Notes: generated from the letters alone by a model not told the origin. Positions 1-8,566 are shown, numbered from the stretch's first letter. The stretch is DNA of 12,062 nt from an uncultured Clostridia bacterium (GCA_949289715.1 CASEPJ010000013.1:1-12062); one strand, 5' to 3'. Program-made: numbers and translations.

Positions 1-2742
1 GTGGAAATTCCCTTTAAACAACCGCTTTTCCCTGAATTTAAAGTTAAGGACGAAATTACGGGAGAACAAAAAAAACTTGACGATCCGTATAAATTTTTAA
101 GAGATTTAACATATGAAGGAATAAATAAAAAGTATAAAACCGTAACGCAGGAAGTAATAGATAGGGTTGAATATGAACTCGGAGTTATTCATAAGACGGG
201 TTTTGTCGATTATTACTTAATCGTATGGGATTTTATTCATTATGCGGCATTGCACGATATTCCGGTGGGACCGGGAAGAGGCAGCGGGGTAGGAAGCATA
301 GTAGCTTATGCAATAGGCATAACCAAAGTAGAACCTTTAAAATACAGTCTTCTTTTTGAAAGATTTTTAAATACCGAGAGAGTATCTGCACCCGATTTCG
401 ACGTTGATTTTTGTGTTGAAAGAAGGGGCGAGGTAATCGAATACGTTAGAGAAAAATACGGCCACGATAATGTATGTCAGATTATTACCTTTAACAGAAT
501 GGCACCAAAAGCGGCTATTAAAGATGTAGCGAGGGTTTATTCGGTTCCTTTTGCCGATGTAAATAAATTAACCAAAGTTATGCCTGTTATTCCGGAAAAA
601 GGTTCGAATTTGGCATTGCTTATTGATTCTTCAAGTAAATTTTTTATACCCGACCTTAGAGCGGCATACGATTCGGATGCCGTTACCAGACAGGTTATAG
701 ATGTAGCCGTTCAACTTGAAAATTTCCCCAGAAATGCTTCCATGCACGCTGCGGGAGTTGTTATATGTAAAGAAAAAATATCCGATCACGTTCCTTTGGC
801 AAGAAACGGCGAGGACATTACCACTCAATTCAATATGATAGCTGTTGAGGAATTGGGTCTTCTTAAAATGGATTTCTTGGGATTGAGGACTCTAACGGAT
901 ATCAAAAAAGCTTGTGATTATGTTTACGAACAACACGGTATAAAAATAGATTTTGAAAAAATGGAAAATAACGATCCCGAGGTTTATAAATTGATTAGCT
1001 CGGGAGAAACCGATGCCGTATTCCAACTCGAAAGTGCGGGGATGAAAAAGTTTATGAGAGATCTCCAGCCCGATTGTATGGAAGAAATTATTGCGGGAAT
1101 ATCTTTATACAGACCCGGGCCGATGGATTTCATAGACGAATACATTAAAGGCAAAAAATTTTCTGACCAAATACAATATGACCATCCTTGTATAGAAAAC
1201 ATTTTAAAACCTACTTACGGCGTAATAGTTTATCAGGAACAGGTTATGCAGATTGTTCAGGCTATGGCGGGTTATTCTTTGGGTAATGCCGATATTTTAA
1301 GAAGAATAATGGGCAAGAAAAAGGTCGACCAAATGGTGGTTGAAAAACAAAAGTTTTTATACGGTCAAAAGGATGAAAATGGAAATTATATTATAGACGG
1401 TGCAGTAAAAAGAGGAATAAGCGAAGAAACAGCAAAAATAGTTTTCGATAAAATGGAAGGTTTTGCAAAATATGCTTTTAATAAATCTCACGCCGCCGGC
1501 TATGCTTTATTAAGTTATCAGACTGCTTATTTAAAAAGATATTATCCTGTGGAGTTTATATGTGCTGTATTGAATAACAGACTGAATGCCCCCGACGATA
1601 TTATAAAATACATCACCTATTTAAAAGAAAAAGATATAGCGGTCTTACCGCCCGATATCAATAAAAGTAAAGTTTATTTTTCGGTTGAAAACGGAGGAAT
1701 ACGGTTCGGACTTGCCGCTATTAAAAACGTGGGAGAAACGGTTACCAAAGAGATTATAGCGGAACGTGAAAAAGGACCGTTTAAATCTTTTGAGGATATG
1801 ATAAACAGAGTGCCTTCATCGTGTTTGAATAAACGTTTGGTTGAAAATATGATTAAGGCAGGCGTATTTGATTGTTTCGGTAATTACCGCAGTCAATATA
1901 TGGAAATTTATCCATCGTTATTGGACGTGGCAAATAAAGATAAAAAAGCAAAGGAGAGCGGTCAGCTTTCGTTTTTCGATATGCCTCAAACAATTTCCGG
2001 AAAAGAAACCGAATTGCCGAATATTCCCGAATACAGCAATAAAGAAAAGCTTAATTTCGAAAGAGAAGTATTGGGAATGTATATATCGGGACATCCTTTG
2101 GATAAATATACCTCTATTTTATCCCAAATGGAATATAACACTTCAATGTTTAAATTAGATCCCGTTGCAGAAGAAGAAAATAACGAAGTATTAGCTTTAG
2201 ACGGCAAATATGTTTCGATTATAGGAGTATTAAGCGAAATAAGAAAGGCATATTCAAAAGCAGGAAGAGAATATATAAGTGCAAAAGCGGAAGATCTTTA
2301 CGGCTCCGTAGGCATTTTAATTTCGGGTAACAACGTAGGAATGTACAAAGAAAAACTAATACCCGATTCAATTTGCAAAATATGCGGAAGGATAAGCATA
2401 AGAGAGGGAGATTCTCCCACATTATTTGCGGATAAAATAGAAGAACTAAAACTCAATGAATCGGAAAACATATCGACTTCTTTGCAAAATTTAGAAAATA
2501 CAAATGAATTTAAAGAACCCGTAAAATTAAAAATTTTATATTTGAAATACGATATATTCAATGAAGTATTAAACGAAAAAATAAAACGATTATTTAACGA
2601 ATATCCCGGTGAAATTCCGGTGCGTATTCAATGTAACGGTAAATTGTACGACGCAAAACATAATATTGAATTTTCAAACGGATTAAAATGGCAGCTCGCA
2701 GGAATTTTAGGGAGCGAAAACGTCAAATTAATTGAAAAATAA
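1..2742 (+). CDS. dnaE: DNA polymerase III subunit alpha (DnaE), 5'-truncated by window edge
   Basis: Replicative family C DNA polymerase catalytic subunit; 913 residues are visible. The PHP domain and early palm are missing. Set against E. coli DnaE (about 1160 aa), roughly 265 residues lie upstream of the window, so the GTG at base 1 is an internal valine. Visible in order (window numbering): a GPGRGSG motif near 90-96; the catalytic PDFDVDF at 131-137, with D134 and D136 as likely metal ligands; the third carboxylate D291 in KMDFLGLRT; FNKSHAAGY at 493-501; a helix-hairpin-helix region near 569-605; a clamp-binding motif QLSFF at 655-659; an OB-fold near 735-815; and a C-terminal domain to 913. 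The internal clamp motif falls where E. coli has its own, and the overall length suggests a DnaE1-type enzyme (inference). The frame is intact. dnaE next to pfkA is a common Bacillota arrangement. Confidence 0.97.
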   Translation: MEIPFKQPLFPEFKVKDEITGEQKKLDDPYKFLRDLTYEGINKKYKTVTQEVIDRVEYELGVIHKTGFVDYYLIVWDFIHYAALHDIPVGPGRGSGVGSIVAYAIGITKVEPLKYSLLFERFLNTERVSAPDFDVDFCVERRGEVIEYVREKYGHDNVCQIITFNRMAPKAAIKDVARVYSVPFADVNKLTKVMPVIPEKGSNLALLIDSSSKFFIPDLRAAYDSDAVTRQVIDVAVQLENFPRNASMHAAGVVICKEKISDHVPLARNGEDITTQFNMIAVEELGLLKMDFLGLRTLTDIKKACDYVYEQHGIKIDFEKMENNDPEVYKLISSGETDAVFQLESAGMKKFMRDLQPDCMEEIIAGISLYRPGPMDFIDEYIKGKKFSDQIQYDHPCIENILKPTYGVIVYQEQVMQIVQAMAGYSLGNADILRRIMGKKKVDQMVVEKQKFLYGQKDENGNYIIDGAVKRGISEETAKIVFDKMEGFAKYAFNKSHAAGYALLSYQTAYLKRYYPVEFICAVLNNRLNAPDDIIKYITYLKEKDIAVLPPDINKSKVYFSVENGGIRFGLAAIKNVGETVTKEIIAEREKGPFKSFEDMINRVPSSCLNKRLVENMIKAGVFDCFGNYRSQYMEIYPSLLDVANKDKKAKESGQLSFFDMPQTISGKETELPNIPEYSNKEKLNFEREVLGMYISGHPLDKYTSILSQMEYNTSMFKLDPVAEEENNEVLALDGKYVSIIGVLSEIRKAYSKAGREYISAKAEDLYGSVGILISGNNVGMYKEKLIPDSICKICGRISIREGDSPTLFADKIEELKLNESENISTSLQNLENTNEFKEPVKLKILYLKYDIFNEVLNEKIKRLFNEYPGEIPVRIQCNGKLYDAKHNIEFSNGLKWQLAGILGSENVKLIEK

Positions 2743-2783
2743 TAAAAAGTATAAATATTTATTTGTATTTTGCGTTAATTTTC

Positions 2784-2812
2784 TGGAAATTTTTTAACAT
2801 AAATGTTATAAT
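2784..2812 (+). promoter_or_regulatory. Putative sigma-A promoter for pfkA-dgt
   Basis: A TATAAT hexamer at 2807-2812 is preceded by TG at 2804-2805, giving an extended -10 (TGTTATAAT). Seventeen bases upstream lies TGGAAA (2784-2789), matching four of six bases of the -35 consensus. Transcription would start near 2819, about 30 bases before the pfkA start codon, leaving room for the GGAGGA ribosome site at 2838-2843. No convincing terminator separates it from dnaE, so read-through from dnaE is also possible. Confidence 0.7.
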
Positions 2813-2850
2813 ATAAAATTAATAGTTTTTAATTATTGGAGGAATCGTAA

Positions 2851-3813
2851 ATGAAAAAAATCGGTGTTCTTACTAGCGGCGGAGATGCCCCCGGAATGAA
2901 TGCTTGTATAAGGGCCGTTGTCAGAACGGGAATATGTATGGGGATGGAAGTAGTCGGAATTGAACGTGGTTATAGCGGTTTTTTAACGGACAGCATAAGA
3001 CCAATGAATATGCGTTCCGTTTCCGATATAATACATAGAGGCGGAACCATGTTAAAAACTGCTCGTTGTATGGAAATGTTTACTAAAGAAGGACAGCAGC
3101 AGGTAGTAGATTCCATTAAAAAAAATAAAATAGACGGTCTTATAGTTATCGGCGGGGACGGTTCTTTTAACGGTGCAAAAGTTTTAAGCGAAGAATATAA
3201 AATTCCTACTATCGGTATTCCGGGTACAATCGATAACGATTTGCAATATACCGACTATACTCTCGGATTCGATACTGCCGTAAACACGGTAATATTGAAT
3301 ATCAATAATTTAAGAGATACCATGACTTCTCATGACAGAGTAAGTATTGTCGAAGTTATGGGGCGCAGAGCTGGCGATATTGCTCTTTATGCCGGTATAT
3401 CTTCCGGTGCGGAAATAATTATCACACCCGAAATGCCTATAACTCTGGATGAAATTTGCTCAAGACTTTTAGAAAGTAAAAAGACGGGAAAAATGAGCGA
3501 TATTATAGTGCTTGCCGAAGGGGCAGGAAATGCTTGGGATTATTGCGAAAAAATTCAGGATGCAACCGGATTAAGCGTTAGGGCGACAGTACTCGGACAT
3601 ATTCAAAGAGGAGGCACTCCCTCCATGTTCGACAGAATTCTCGCATGTAAATTCGGTGCTCATGCCGTTTCGCTTTTATACAAAGGTATAGGCAACAGAG
3701 TGGTCGGTATTGTCGACAATAAGATAGTCGATTTTGATATTGTAGAGGCTTTGAATATGAAAAGGCCTTTCGATATAAAAATGTATACGCTGGCATCCAT
3801 GTTGGCTCGTTAA
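2851..3813 (+). CDS. pfkA: ATP-dependent 6-phosphofructokinase
   Basis: Cytoplasmic enzyme that phosphorylates fructose-6-phosphate to fructose-1,6-bisphosphate, the committed step of glycolysis. At 320 residues it has the usual bacterial PfkA length. Visible motifs: TSGGDAPGMN (8-17), GGDGS (101-105), PGTIDND (124-130) with catalytic base D128, an MGR motif after the substrate loop, GAEIIITPE, and GHIQRGG near the sugar-phosphate site. Glycine at 104 and at 125 is the ATP-type signature; pyrophosphate-dependent enzymes normally carry Asp and Lys there. R21 and R25 match arginines of the allosteric effector site in E. coli and Bacillus PfkA, so regulation by ADP/GDP and phosphoenolpyruvate is likely (inference). 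The start is fixed by GGAGGA at 2838-2843, seven bases upstream. pyk, a frequent partner, is not next to it here. Confidence 0.98.
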   Translation: MKKIGVLTSGGDAPGMNACIRAVVRTGICMGMEVVGIERGYSGFLTDSIRPMNMRSVSDIIHRGGTMLKTARCMEMFTKEGQQQVVDSIKKNKIDGLIVIGGDGSFNGAKVLSEEYKIPTIGIPGTIDNDLQYTDYTLGFDTAVNTVILNINNLRDTMTSHDRVSIVEVMGRRAGDIALYAGISSGAEIIITPEMPITLDEICSRLLESKKTGKMSDIIVLAEGAGNAWDYCEKIQDATGLSVRATVLGHIQRGGTPSMFDRILACKFGAHAVSLLYKGIGNRVVGIVDNKIVDFDIVEALNMKRPFDIKMYTLASMLAR

Positions 3814-3828
3814 GTTAAGAGGTCAAAA

Positions 3829-4821
3829 ATGAAAGAGGACGTATATAAACTCGAGGAATATTGGCTTTCTGCTTATGCCTTTAAATCCAAAGACACAAAA
3901 GGAAGAAAATATCCTGTAGACGTCTGTAATTTGCGCACCGACTTTCAAAGAGACAGAGATAGAATAATACATTCAAAATCTTTTAGACGTTTAAAGCATA
4001 AAACACAGGTTTTTCTTTCTCCCGAAGGCGATCATTACAGAACGAGATTAACGCATACTTTAGAGGTTATGCAGATTGCACGTTCTATTGCACGGGGATT
4101 AAAATTGAACGAAGATTTAACCGAAGCAATTGCATTAGGACACGATTTAGGTCATACGCCTTTCGGACATGCCGGAGAAAAGACGCTTTCTTCTTTAACG
4201 GAAGGCTATTTTGAACATAATAAGCAAAGCATCAGACAGGTAGAGATATTAGAAAACAACGGTAACGGTCTGAATTTGACATATGAAGTTCTTGACGGAA
4301 TATTAAATCATAAAAAAACCGGTAATCCTTTAACTTTGGAGGGCAAAGTTGTTTCCGTTTCCGACAGGATAGCTTACATTAATCACGATATAGACGATGC
4401 TCAAAGGGCAGGCATAATAGATGAAAGTCAATTACCGAAAGAGGTTGTAAAAATTTTGGGTTCCTCTTCATCGGACAGAATAGGAAACATGATAATGGAT
4501 ATTGTAAAAAATTCATACAACAAAAATGACGTTTCCATGACAGAGTCGGTAAATTCAGCGACCGAAATTTTACGCAATTTTATGTTTGAAAAAGTTTATA
4601 CCGATTCCATTGCAAAAAAAGAAGAAGTAAAAGCCGACAGAATGATTCGCATAATGTATAATTATTTTTATAATAATAAGGACAAACTGCCGGAATTTTA
4701 TTTGAATTTATCGGGAAAATATACTATGCAAGAGATAGTATGTGATTATATTGCAGGAATGACCGACAATTTTGCCATAAAAGTATTTAATTCCGTTTTT
4801 GTTCCTAAATGCTGGAATTAG
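3829..4821 (+). CDS. dgt: Deoxyguanosinetriphosphate triphosphohydrolase-like HD-domain protein
   Basis: HD-superfamily phosphohydrolase expected to split dNTPs, classically dGTP, into deoxynucleoside and tripolyphosphate, and so to trim dNTP pools. At 330 residues it is the short, monodomain-like type rather than the roughly 500-residue enterobacterial one. Metal ligands of the HD site can be placed: H76 (RLTHTLEV), H105-D106 (GHDLGHTPFGHAGE) and D179 (SVSDRIAYINHDIDDA). H114 and E117 have the spacing of the E. coli catalytic His/Glu pair. The start is 15 bases after the pfkA stop, with AAGAGG at 3817-3822 as a modest ribosome site, which implies co-transcription with pfkA. In Clostridia this gene typically sits just before dnaG, as here. 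Substrate preference among dNTPs cannot be read from the sequence. Confidence 0.93.
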   Translation: MKEDVYKLEEYWLSAYAFKSKDTKGRKYPVDVCNLRTDFQRDRDRIIHSKSFRRLKHKTQVFLSPEGDHYRTRLTHTLEVMQIARSIARGLKLNEDLTEAIALGHDLGHTPFGHAGEKTLSSLTEGYFEHNKQSIRQVEILENNGNGLNLTYEVLDGILNHKKTGNPLTLEGKVVSVSDRIAYINHDIDDAQRAGIIDESQLPKEVVKILGSSSSDRIGNMIMDIVKNSYNKNDVSMTESVNSATEILRNFMFEKVYTDSIAKKEEVKADRMIRIMYNYFYNNKDKLPEFYLNLSGKYTMQEIVCDYIAGMTDNFAIKVFNSVFVPKCWN

Positions 4822-4849
4822 TAATTTGAATTACTAATTTATTTTTTAT
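4816..4849 (+). terminator. Weak A/T-rich intrinsic terminator candidate after dgt
   Basis: A perfect 11-bp inverted repeat (4816-4826 with 4829-4839, two-base centre) spans the dgt stop codon and runs into a T-rich tract, 4838-4848. The stem holds only one G-C pair, so hairpin stability is low for a terminator and attenuation or partial read-through into dnaG is likely. The same palindrome could instead be a protein-binding site. The rest of the gap to 4899 has only poor promoter-like hexamers (GATAAT at 4854-4859, TATATT at 4875-4880), neither with a good -35. Confidence 0.45.
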
Positions 4850-4912
4850 AAAGGATAATTAGTCCGAAAAAGCGTATATTTATTTAGAGATTATTTTTTG
4901 AGGTGACTTAAA

Positions 4913-6685
4913 ATGCCATACGGCATAACACCGGAATGGATAGAAAATTTAAAATTACAAAACGACATTGTTAATGTAATTGGTCGTTATATACCATTGC
5001 AGAAAAAGGGAAAAAATTTTTGGGGAAGATGTCCTTTTCACCATGAAAAAACTCCTTCTTTTGCCGTAGATTCTTACGGGCAATATTATCACTGTTTCGG
5101 TTGCGGCGAAAGCGGAGATGTAATAAAATTTGTTCAAAAATACGAAGGTGTAGAATTTATCGAGGCTGTAAAAATTTTGGCAGACATGTCAGGAGTTAAA
5201 ATGCCTGAATTTAATTTTGACGATAAAATAGTCGAAAAGAAAAACAAAAAGGACAGACTACAAAAAATTCTTTCTTTAACTAACGATTTTTATATCAACA
5301 ATCTAAAACACAACGCAGTAAAATATACTTCTTATTTACAAAAAAGAGGTTTTTCTGTCGAAACCGTAAAAAAATTTTCCATCGGTTGTTCCAAAAATTC
5401 AACTGAATTGGCTCAATATTTAATTAAATCCGGTTTCGATATTCAAGATTTAAAAGATTCCGGCGTTATAGGAGTAAATAATTATAAAGAAGCATACGAT
5501 TTTTTAGCGGAAAGGCTAATTATTCCCATTTTCGATGTTTATAATAATCCTATAGCATTCGGAGGAAGAATTATAACAGATAATAAAGATTTAGCAAAAT
5601 ATAAAAACACTCAGCAAACTTTATTGTTCGAAAAAAACAAAGTTCTTTACGGATTGAATTTTATTAGAAATTTAAAATCTCAACAAAAAATCGAAAATTT
5701 AATTATTGTTGAAGGATATATGGATGTAATAGCCCTGTCGCAAGCCGGCATTATTAATTCGGTTGCAAGTATGGGGACTTCGCTTACCGTAGAGCAGGCT
5801 AAACTGTTAAAACGTTTTTCGGATAATGTTATAATATGCTACGACGGTGATGCAGCCGGACAAAACGCTACCTTAAGAGGGCTTGGTATTTTGGAAGAAC
5901 AGGGTTTAAACGTAAAAATAATTTCATTGCCGGATAATTTAGACCCTGACGAATTCATTAAAGATAAAGGCGTGTCTGCATTTAAACAGCTTGTGGAAGA
6001 CGCAATTCCTTTAAAAGAATATAAATTAAGAATTCTTTTAAAGCAATATAATTTAAAAAATGTTTACGAACGCAGCAATTTTGCAACTGAAGCAATTAAA
6101 TTAATAAGAAAAATCGACAATGCAGTCGAACAGGAAGTATATTTAAATAAAATAAAGGAAATAACAGGTTTTACATATGACTCTTTAAAAACACAATTAA
6201 ATAAAAACGAAAGATCCGTTAATTATTTAAAAGAAGAGTCGCCCATCGAAATAGGCAACGAAGCAACCATAAAAAAATCCGTTAATTTTATATTATTTAA
6301 ATTGTTAAATGGTGATATAGAAAAAGATTGGGATATAATTAAATATTTTTTGTATTCCAAACAAATCGAAGATATTTATAATTTAATCAGCGATGCGATA
6401 ACTCAAGACAAAAAAATAACTATTTCCGATTTATATAATAATATGGAAAATGTGGAAAACTCTGCAATAGGCGATATTTTAAAATCGGATTTCAGCGAAG
6501 AGCTTTCGCAAAAATTATATTATAACGATTGCATTAAGTTTTTGAAAAAAGAATATTTAATGAATAAACTGTCGGAATTGAAAAATAAAATTACTCAATC
6601 GGTATCTGTGTCGGAAAGAGCTGATTATTTAAAAGAATATAATCAGCTGTCAAAAGAATTATCTATACTTAAATTGAACGTCTAA
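4913..6685 (+). CDS. dnaG: DNA primase
   Basis: Synthesises RNA primers at the replication fork and works with the replicative helicase. At 590 residues it is normal length for Bacillota. An N-terminal CHC2 zinc-binding domain is visible with ligands C40, H43, C61 and C64 (CPFHHEKTPSF, then HCFGCG). The RNA polymerase core follows, including the IPIFDVYNNPIAFGGR and KYKNTQQTLLFEK stretches (about 200-245). The TOPRIM metal site has E267 (IVEGYMDV), D311 and D313 (YDGDAAG), aligning within two residues of E. coli E265, D309 and D311. The C-terminal helicase-interaction part, from about 440, is divergent and Lys/Asn/Ile-rich, as is usual for this domain. A strong GAGGTGA at 4900-4906 fixes the start. 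Eleven bases separate its stop from rpoD, so the two are co-expressed. Confidence 0.98.
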   Translation: MPYGITPEWIENLKLQNDIVNVIGRYIPLQKKGKNFWGRCPFHHEKTPSFAVDSYGQYYHCFGCGESGDVIKFVQKYEGVEFIEAVKILADMSGVKMPEFNFDDKIVEKKNKKDRLQKILSLTNDFYINNLKHNAVKYTSYLQKRGFSVETVKKFSIGCSKNSTELAQYLIKSGFDIQDLKDSGVIGVNNYKEAYDFLAERLIIPIFDVYNNPIAFGGRIITDNKDLAKYKNTQQTLLFEKNKVLYGLNFIRNLKSQQKIENLIIVEGYMDVIALSQAGIINSVASMGTSLTVEQAKLLKRFSDNVIICYDGDAAGQNATLRGLGILEEQGLNVKIISLPDNLDPDEFIKDKGVSAFKQLVEDAIPLKEYKLRILLKQYNLKNVYERSNFATEAIKLIRKIDNAVEQEVYLNKIKEITGFTYDSLKTQLNKNERSVNYLKEESPIEIGNEATIKKSVNFILFKLLNGDIEKDWDIIKYFLYSKQIEDIYNLISDAITQDKKITISDLYNNMENVENSAIGDILKSDFSEELSQKLYYNDCIKFLKKEYLMNKLSELKNKITQSVSVSERADYLKEYNQLSKELSILKLNV

Positions 6686-6696
6686 AGGAGATAAAT

Positions 6697-7914
6697 ATGT
6701 CAGAAAAACATTTTGACGAAATATTTTCAGCATTAAAAGAAAAAGCATTGAAATCAAACGGCTATATAATTAAACACGATGTGCAAAACATGATCGAAAA
6801 TTCTTCGATTGTGTACGAAGATATGGAAAAAGCTTTATCTGCTGCGGGGATAACGGTTCTCGATACCAAAGTTCACGGTATTATACCTTTGATAGCACTC
6901 GCCAAAAAGAAGAAAAACGAAATTACTTATTCGGAAATTTTTGACGGTTTGGTAGAAGTTGAGCCTACGTCCGACGAAATGGATAATGTATTGTGCATAT
7001 TAAAGTCGCAAAATATTAATATAATCGATGCAAGAAACGAAGATGTAGGCAATGATATTATCGAAAAAATAATGAGCGATATCAGCATTGACGATCCCGT
7101 TAAAATGTATTTGAAAGATATAGGTAAAGTTCCTCTTTTAACTACCGAAGAAGAATTGATTCTTGCAAAAAAAATGGAAGAAGGGGACGAAGATGCAAAA
7201 AGACGTCTTTCCGAAGCAAATTTAAGGCTTGTTGTCAGCATTGCAAAAAGATATGTCGGAAGAGGTATGCTTTTTTTGGATTTGATTCAGGAAGGTAATT
7301 TGGGTTTGATGAAAGCTGTTGAAAAATTTGATCACACCAAAGGATTCAAATTATCGACTTATGCCACATGGTGGATAAGACAAGCCATCACAAGAGCTAT
7401 TGCTGATCAAGCAAGGACAATTCGTGTTCCCGTTCATATGGTAGAAACTATAAATAAACAGACTCGTGTTTCAAGGCAGCTTTTACAGGAAAACGGCAGA
7501 GAGCCTACTTCTGCCGAAATTGCCGCTTATATGGGGATTGACGAAGCGAAAGTTAGAGAAATTCAAAAAATAGCTCAAGACCCTGTTTCGTTAGAAACGC
7601 CTATAGGTGAAGAAGAAGATAGTCATTTAGGAGATTTTATTGAAGATGAAAACGCATCGGCTCCTTCCGATGTGGCTTCTTTTACCATGCTTAAAGAACA
7701 GCTTATAGGAGTATTGGATACATTAACGCCTAGAGAAGAAAAAGTATTACGTCTACGTTACGGAATAGACGACGGAAAGCCGAGAACTTTAGAAGAGGTA
7801 GGAAAAGAGTTCAATGTAACAAGAGAAAGAATAAGACAAATAGAAGCAAAAGCATTGAGAAAATTAAGACATCCCAGCAGAAGTAAACGATTAAGGGATT
7901 TTTTGGATGCATAA
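6697..7914 (+). CDS. rpoD: Primary RNA polymerase sigma factor (RpoD/SigA)
   Basis: Housekeeping sigma factor that directs RNA polymerase to -35/-10 promoters. Its 405 residues exceed the 371 of B. subtilis SigA, and the extra length is all N-terminal. Regions: a 1.1-like fold near 62-112 (ITYSEIFDGLVEV ... NINIID), region 1.2 from 132 (DDPVKMYLKDIGKVPLL), region 2 about 165-240 including LRLVVSIAKRYVGRGM and the melting/-10 helix TYATWWIRQAI (221-231), region 3 about 245-325, and region 4 with the -35 helix-turn-helix TLEEVGKEFNVTRERIRQIE (364-383). Residues 8-57 look like a second, degenerate 1.1-like unit. L219 stands where the family nearly always has Phe (KFSTYA). The ribosome site AAGGAGA (6685-6691) overlaps the dnaG stop codon. 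The end overlaps trmK by 8 bases. Confidence 0.98.
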   Translation: MSEKHFDEIFSALKEKALKSNGYIIKHDVQNMIENSSIVYEDMEKALSAAGITVLDTKVHGIIPLIALAKKKKNEITYSEIFDGLVEVEPTSDEMDNVLCILKSQNINIIDARNEDVGNDIIEKIMSDISIDDPVKMYLKDIGKVPLLTTEEELILAKKMEEGDEDAKRRLSEANLRLVVSIAKRYVGRGMLFLDLIQEGNLGLMKAVEKFDHTKGFKLSTYATWWIRQAITRAIADQARTIRVPVHMVETINKQTRVSRQLLQENGREPTSAEIAAYMGIDEAKVREIQKIAQDPVSLETPIGEEEDSHLGDFIEDENASAPSDVASFTMLKEQLIGVLDTLTPREEKVLRLRYGIDDGKPRTLEEVGKEFNVTRERIRQIEAKALRKLRHPSRSKRLRDFLDA

Positions 7915-8566
7915 CAGAATATCCCATAGAATATACGAGATAGTAAAAAATATCCCGCATTGTAATTATTTTGTGGAAATAGGTTGCGATCACGGTTATA
8001 TTACATATTTAGTTCATCTTAATAAAATCGCAGACCATATAATTGCTGCGGATATATCTTTACCGAGTCTTAGAAAATGCCAAAATTTATTTGATAATGA
8101 TGTTAAAAATATTTCTTTCGTACAATCGGACGGATTAAAAAACATTCCTGAAGATAAATGCGAGGTTTGTCTTATGGCAGGGTTGGGCGGTGCGGAAATA
8201 ATTAAAATATTACAAGAAGGCTATTTCCCTAAAACGTTGGTACTTCAGCCTATGAAAGACGCAAAAAAGTTAAGAGAATATTTAGAACAAAACAGATACT
8301 CTTTTATTATCGATAAAGTTATAAAAGATATAAAATTTTATGACCTGATCGTCGCCAAAAAAGGCGATGAAATAATTTCTCTTACGGAAATGCAAAAATC
8401 TTTCGGGGTTTTTTATTACCTTGCACAAAAAGAGTTAATTGAAAAATTAAAATTCAAAAAAAATAATTACGAAGCTAAATTTAATACTATGCCAAACATA
8501 AATAAAGCCGATAAATTATTAAATGAATACAATTTGATTTGTAAATTTTTAAGCGAAAATAAATAA
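7907..8566 (+). CDS. trmK: tRNA (adenine(22)-N1)-methyltransferase TrmK
   Basis: SAM-dependent methyltransferase that makes m1A22 in tRNA; it is the COG2384 family member YqfN of B. subtilis, where it also lies close downstream of sigA. At 219 residues it is close to family length. Visible: SAM-binding motif VEIGCDHGY (23-31), the acidic residue D49 ending the next strand (AADIS), AGLGGAEIIKIL (91-102) in the expected catalytic-loop position, and LVLQPMKDAKKLREYL (111-126). A Lys-rich helical tail (about 165-219) fits the C-terminal coiled-coil domain seen in TrmK. The ATG overlaps the last codons of rpoD (ATGCATAA), pointing to translational coupling. An in-frame TAA at 7892-7894 rules out an upstream start; AAGGGA at 7893-7898 is a weak ribosome site inside rpoD. 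Confidence 0.93.
   Translation: MHNRISHRIYEIVKNIPHCNYFVEIGCDHGYITYLVHLNKIADHIIAADISLPSLRKCQNLFDNDVKNISFVQSDGLKNIPEDKCEVCLMAGLGGAEIIKILQEGYFPKTLVLQPMKDAKKLREYLEQNRYSFIIDKVIKDIKFYDLIVAKKGDEIISLTEMQKSFGVFYYLAQKELIEKLKFKKNNYEAKFNTMPNINKADKLLNEYNLICKFLSENK

Noticed and set aside
1..3. GTG at the first base as the dnaE start codon
   Set aside because: The downstream protein begins in the middle of the family C polymerase; the PHP domain and about 265 residues are missing, so the frame continues leftward out of the window.
1868..2158. 96-codon + strand open frame inside dnaE, and several shorter minus-strand frames over dnaE, pfkA, trmK and the coiled-coil gene
   Set aside because: The true frames are confirmed by conserved motifs throughout, the alternative products look like no family, and they lack start signals.
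2750..2765. Terminator after dnaE at the ATAAATATTTAT palindrome
   Set aside because: Six A/T pairs without a loop cannot form a stable hairpin, and no T-tract follows.
4854..4880. Promoter for dnaG using GATAAT or TATATT
   Set aside because: Neither has an acceptable -35 at 16-18 bases; evidence is no better than chance in such A/T-rich DNA.
6927..7241. 104-codon open frame on the minus strand
   Set aside because: It lies wholly inside rpoD, has a Ser/Ile/Phe-rich low-complexity product typical of an antisense shadow, and no ribosome site.
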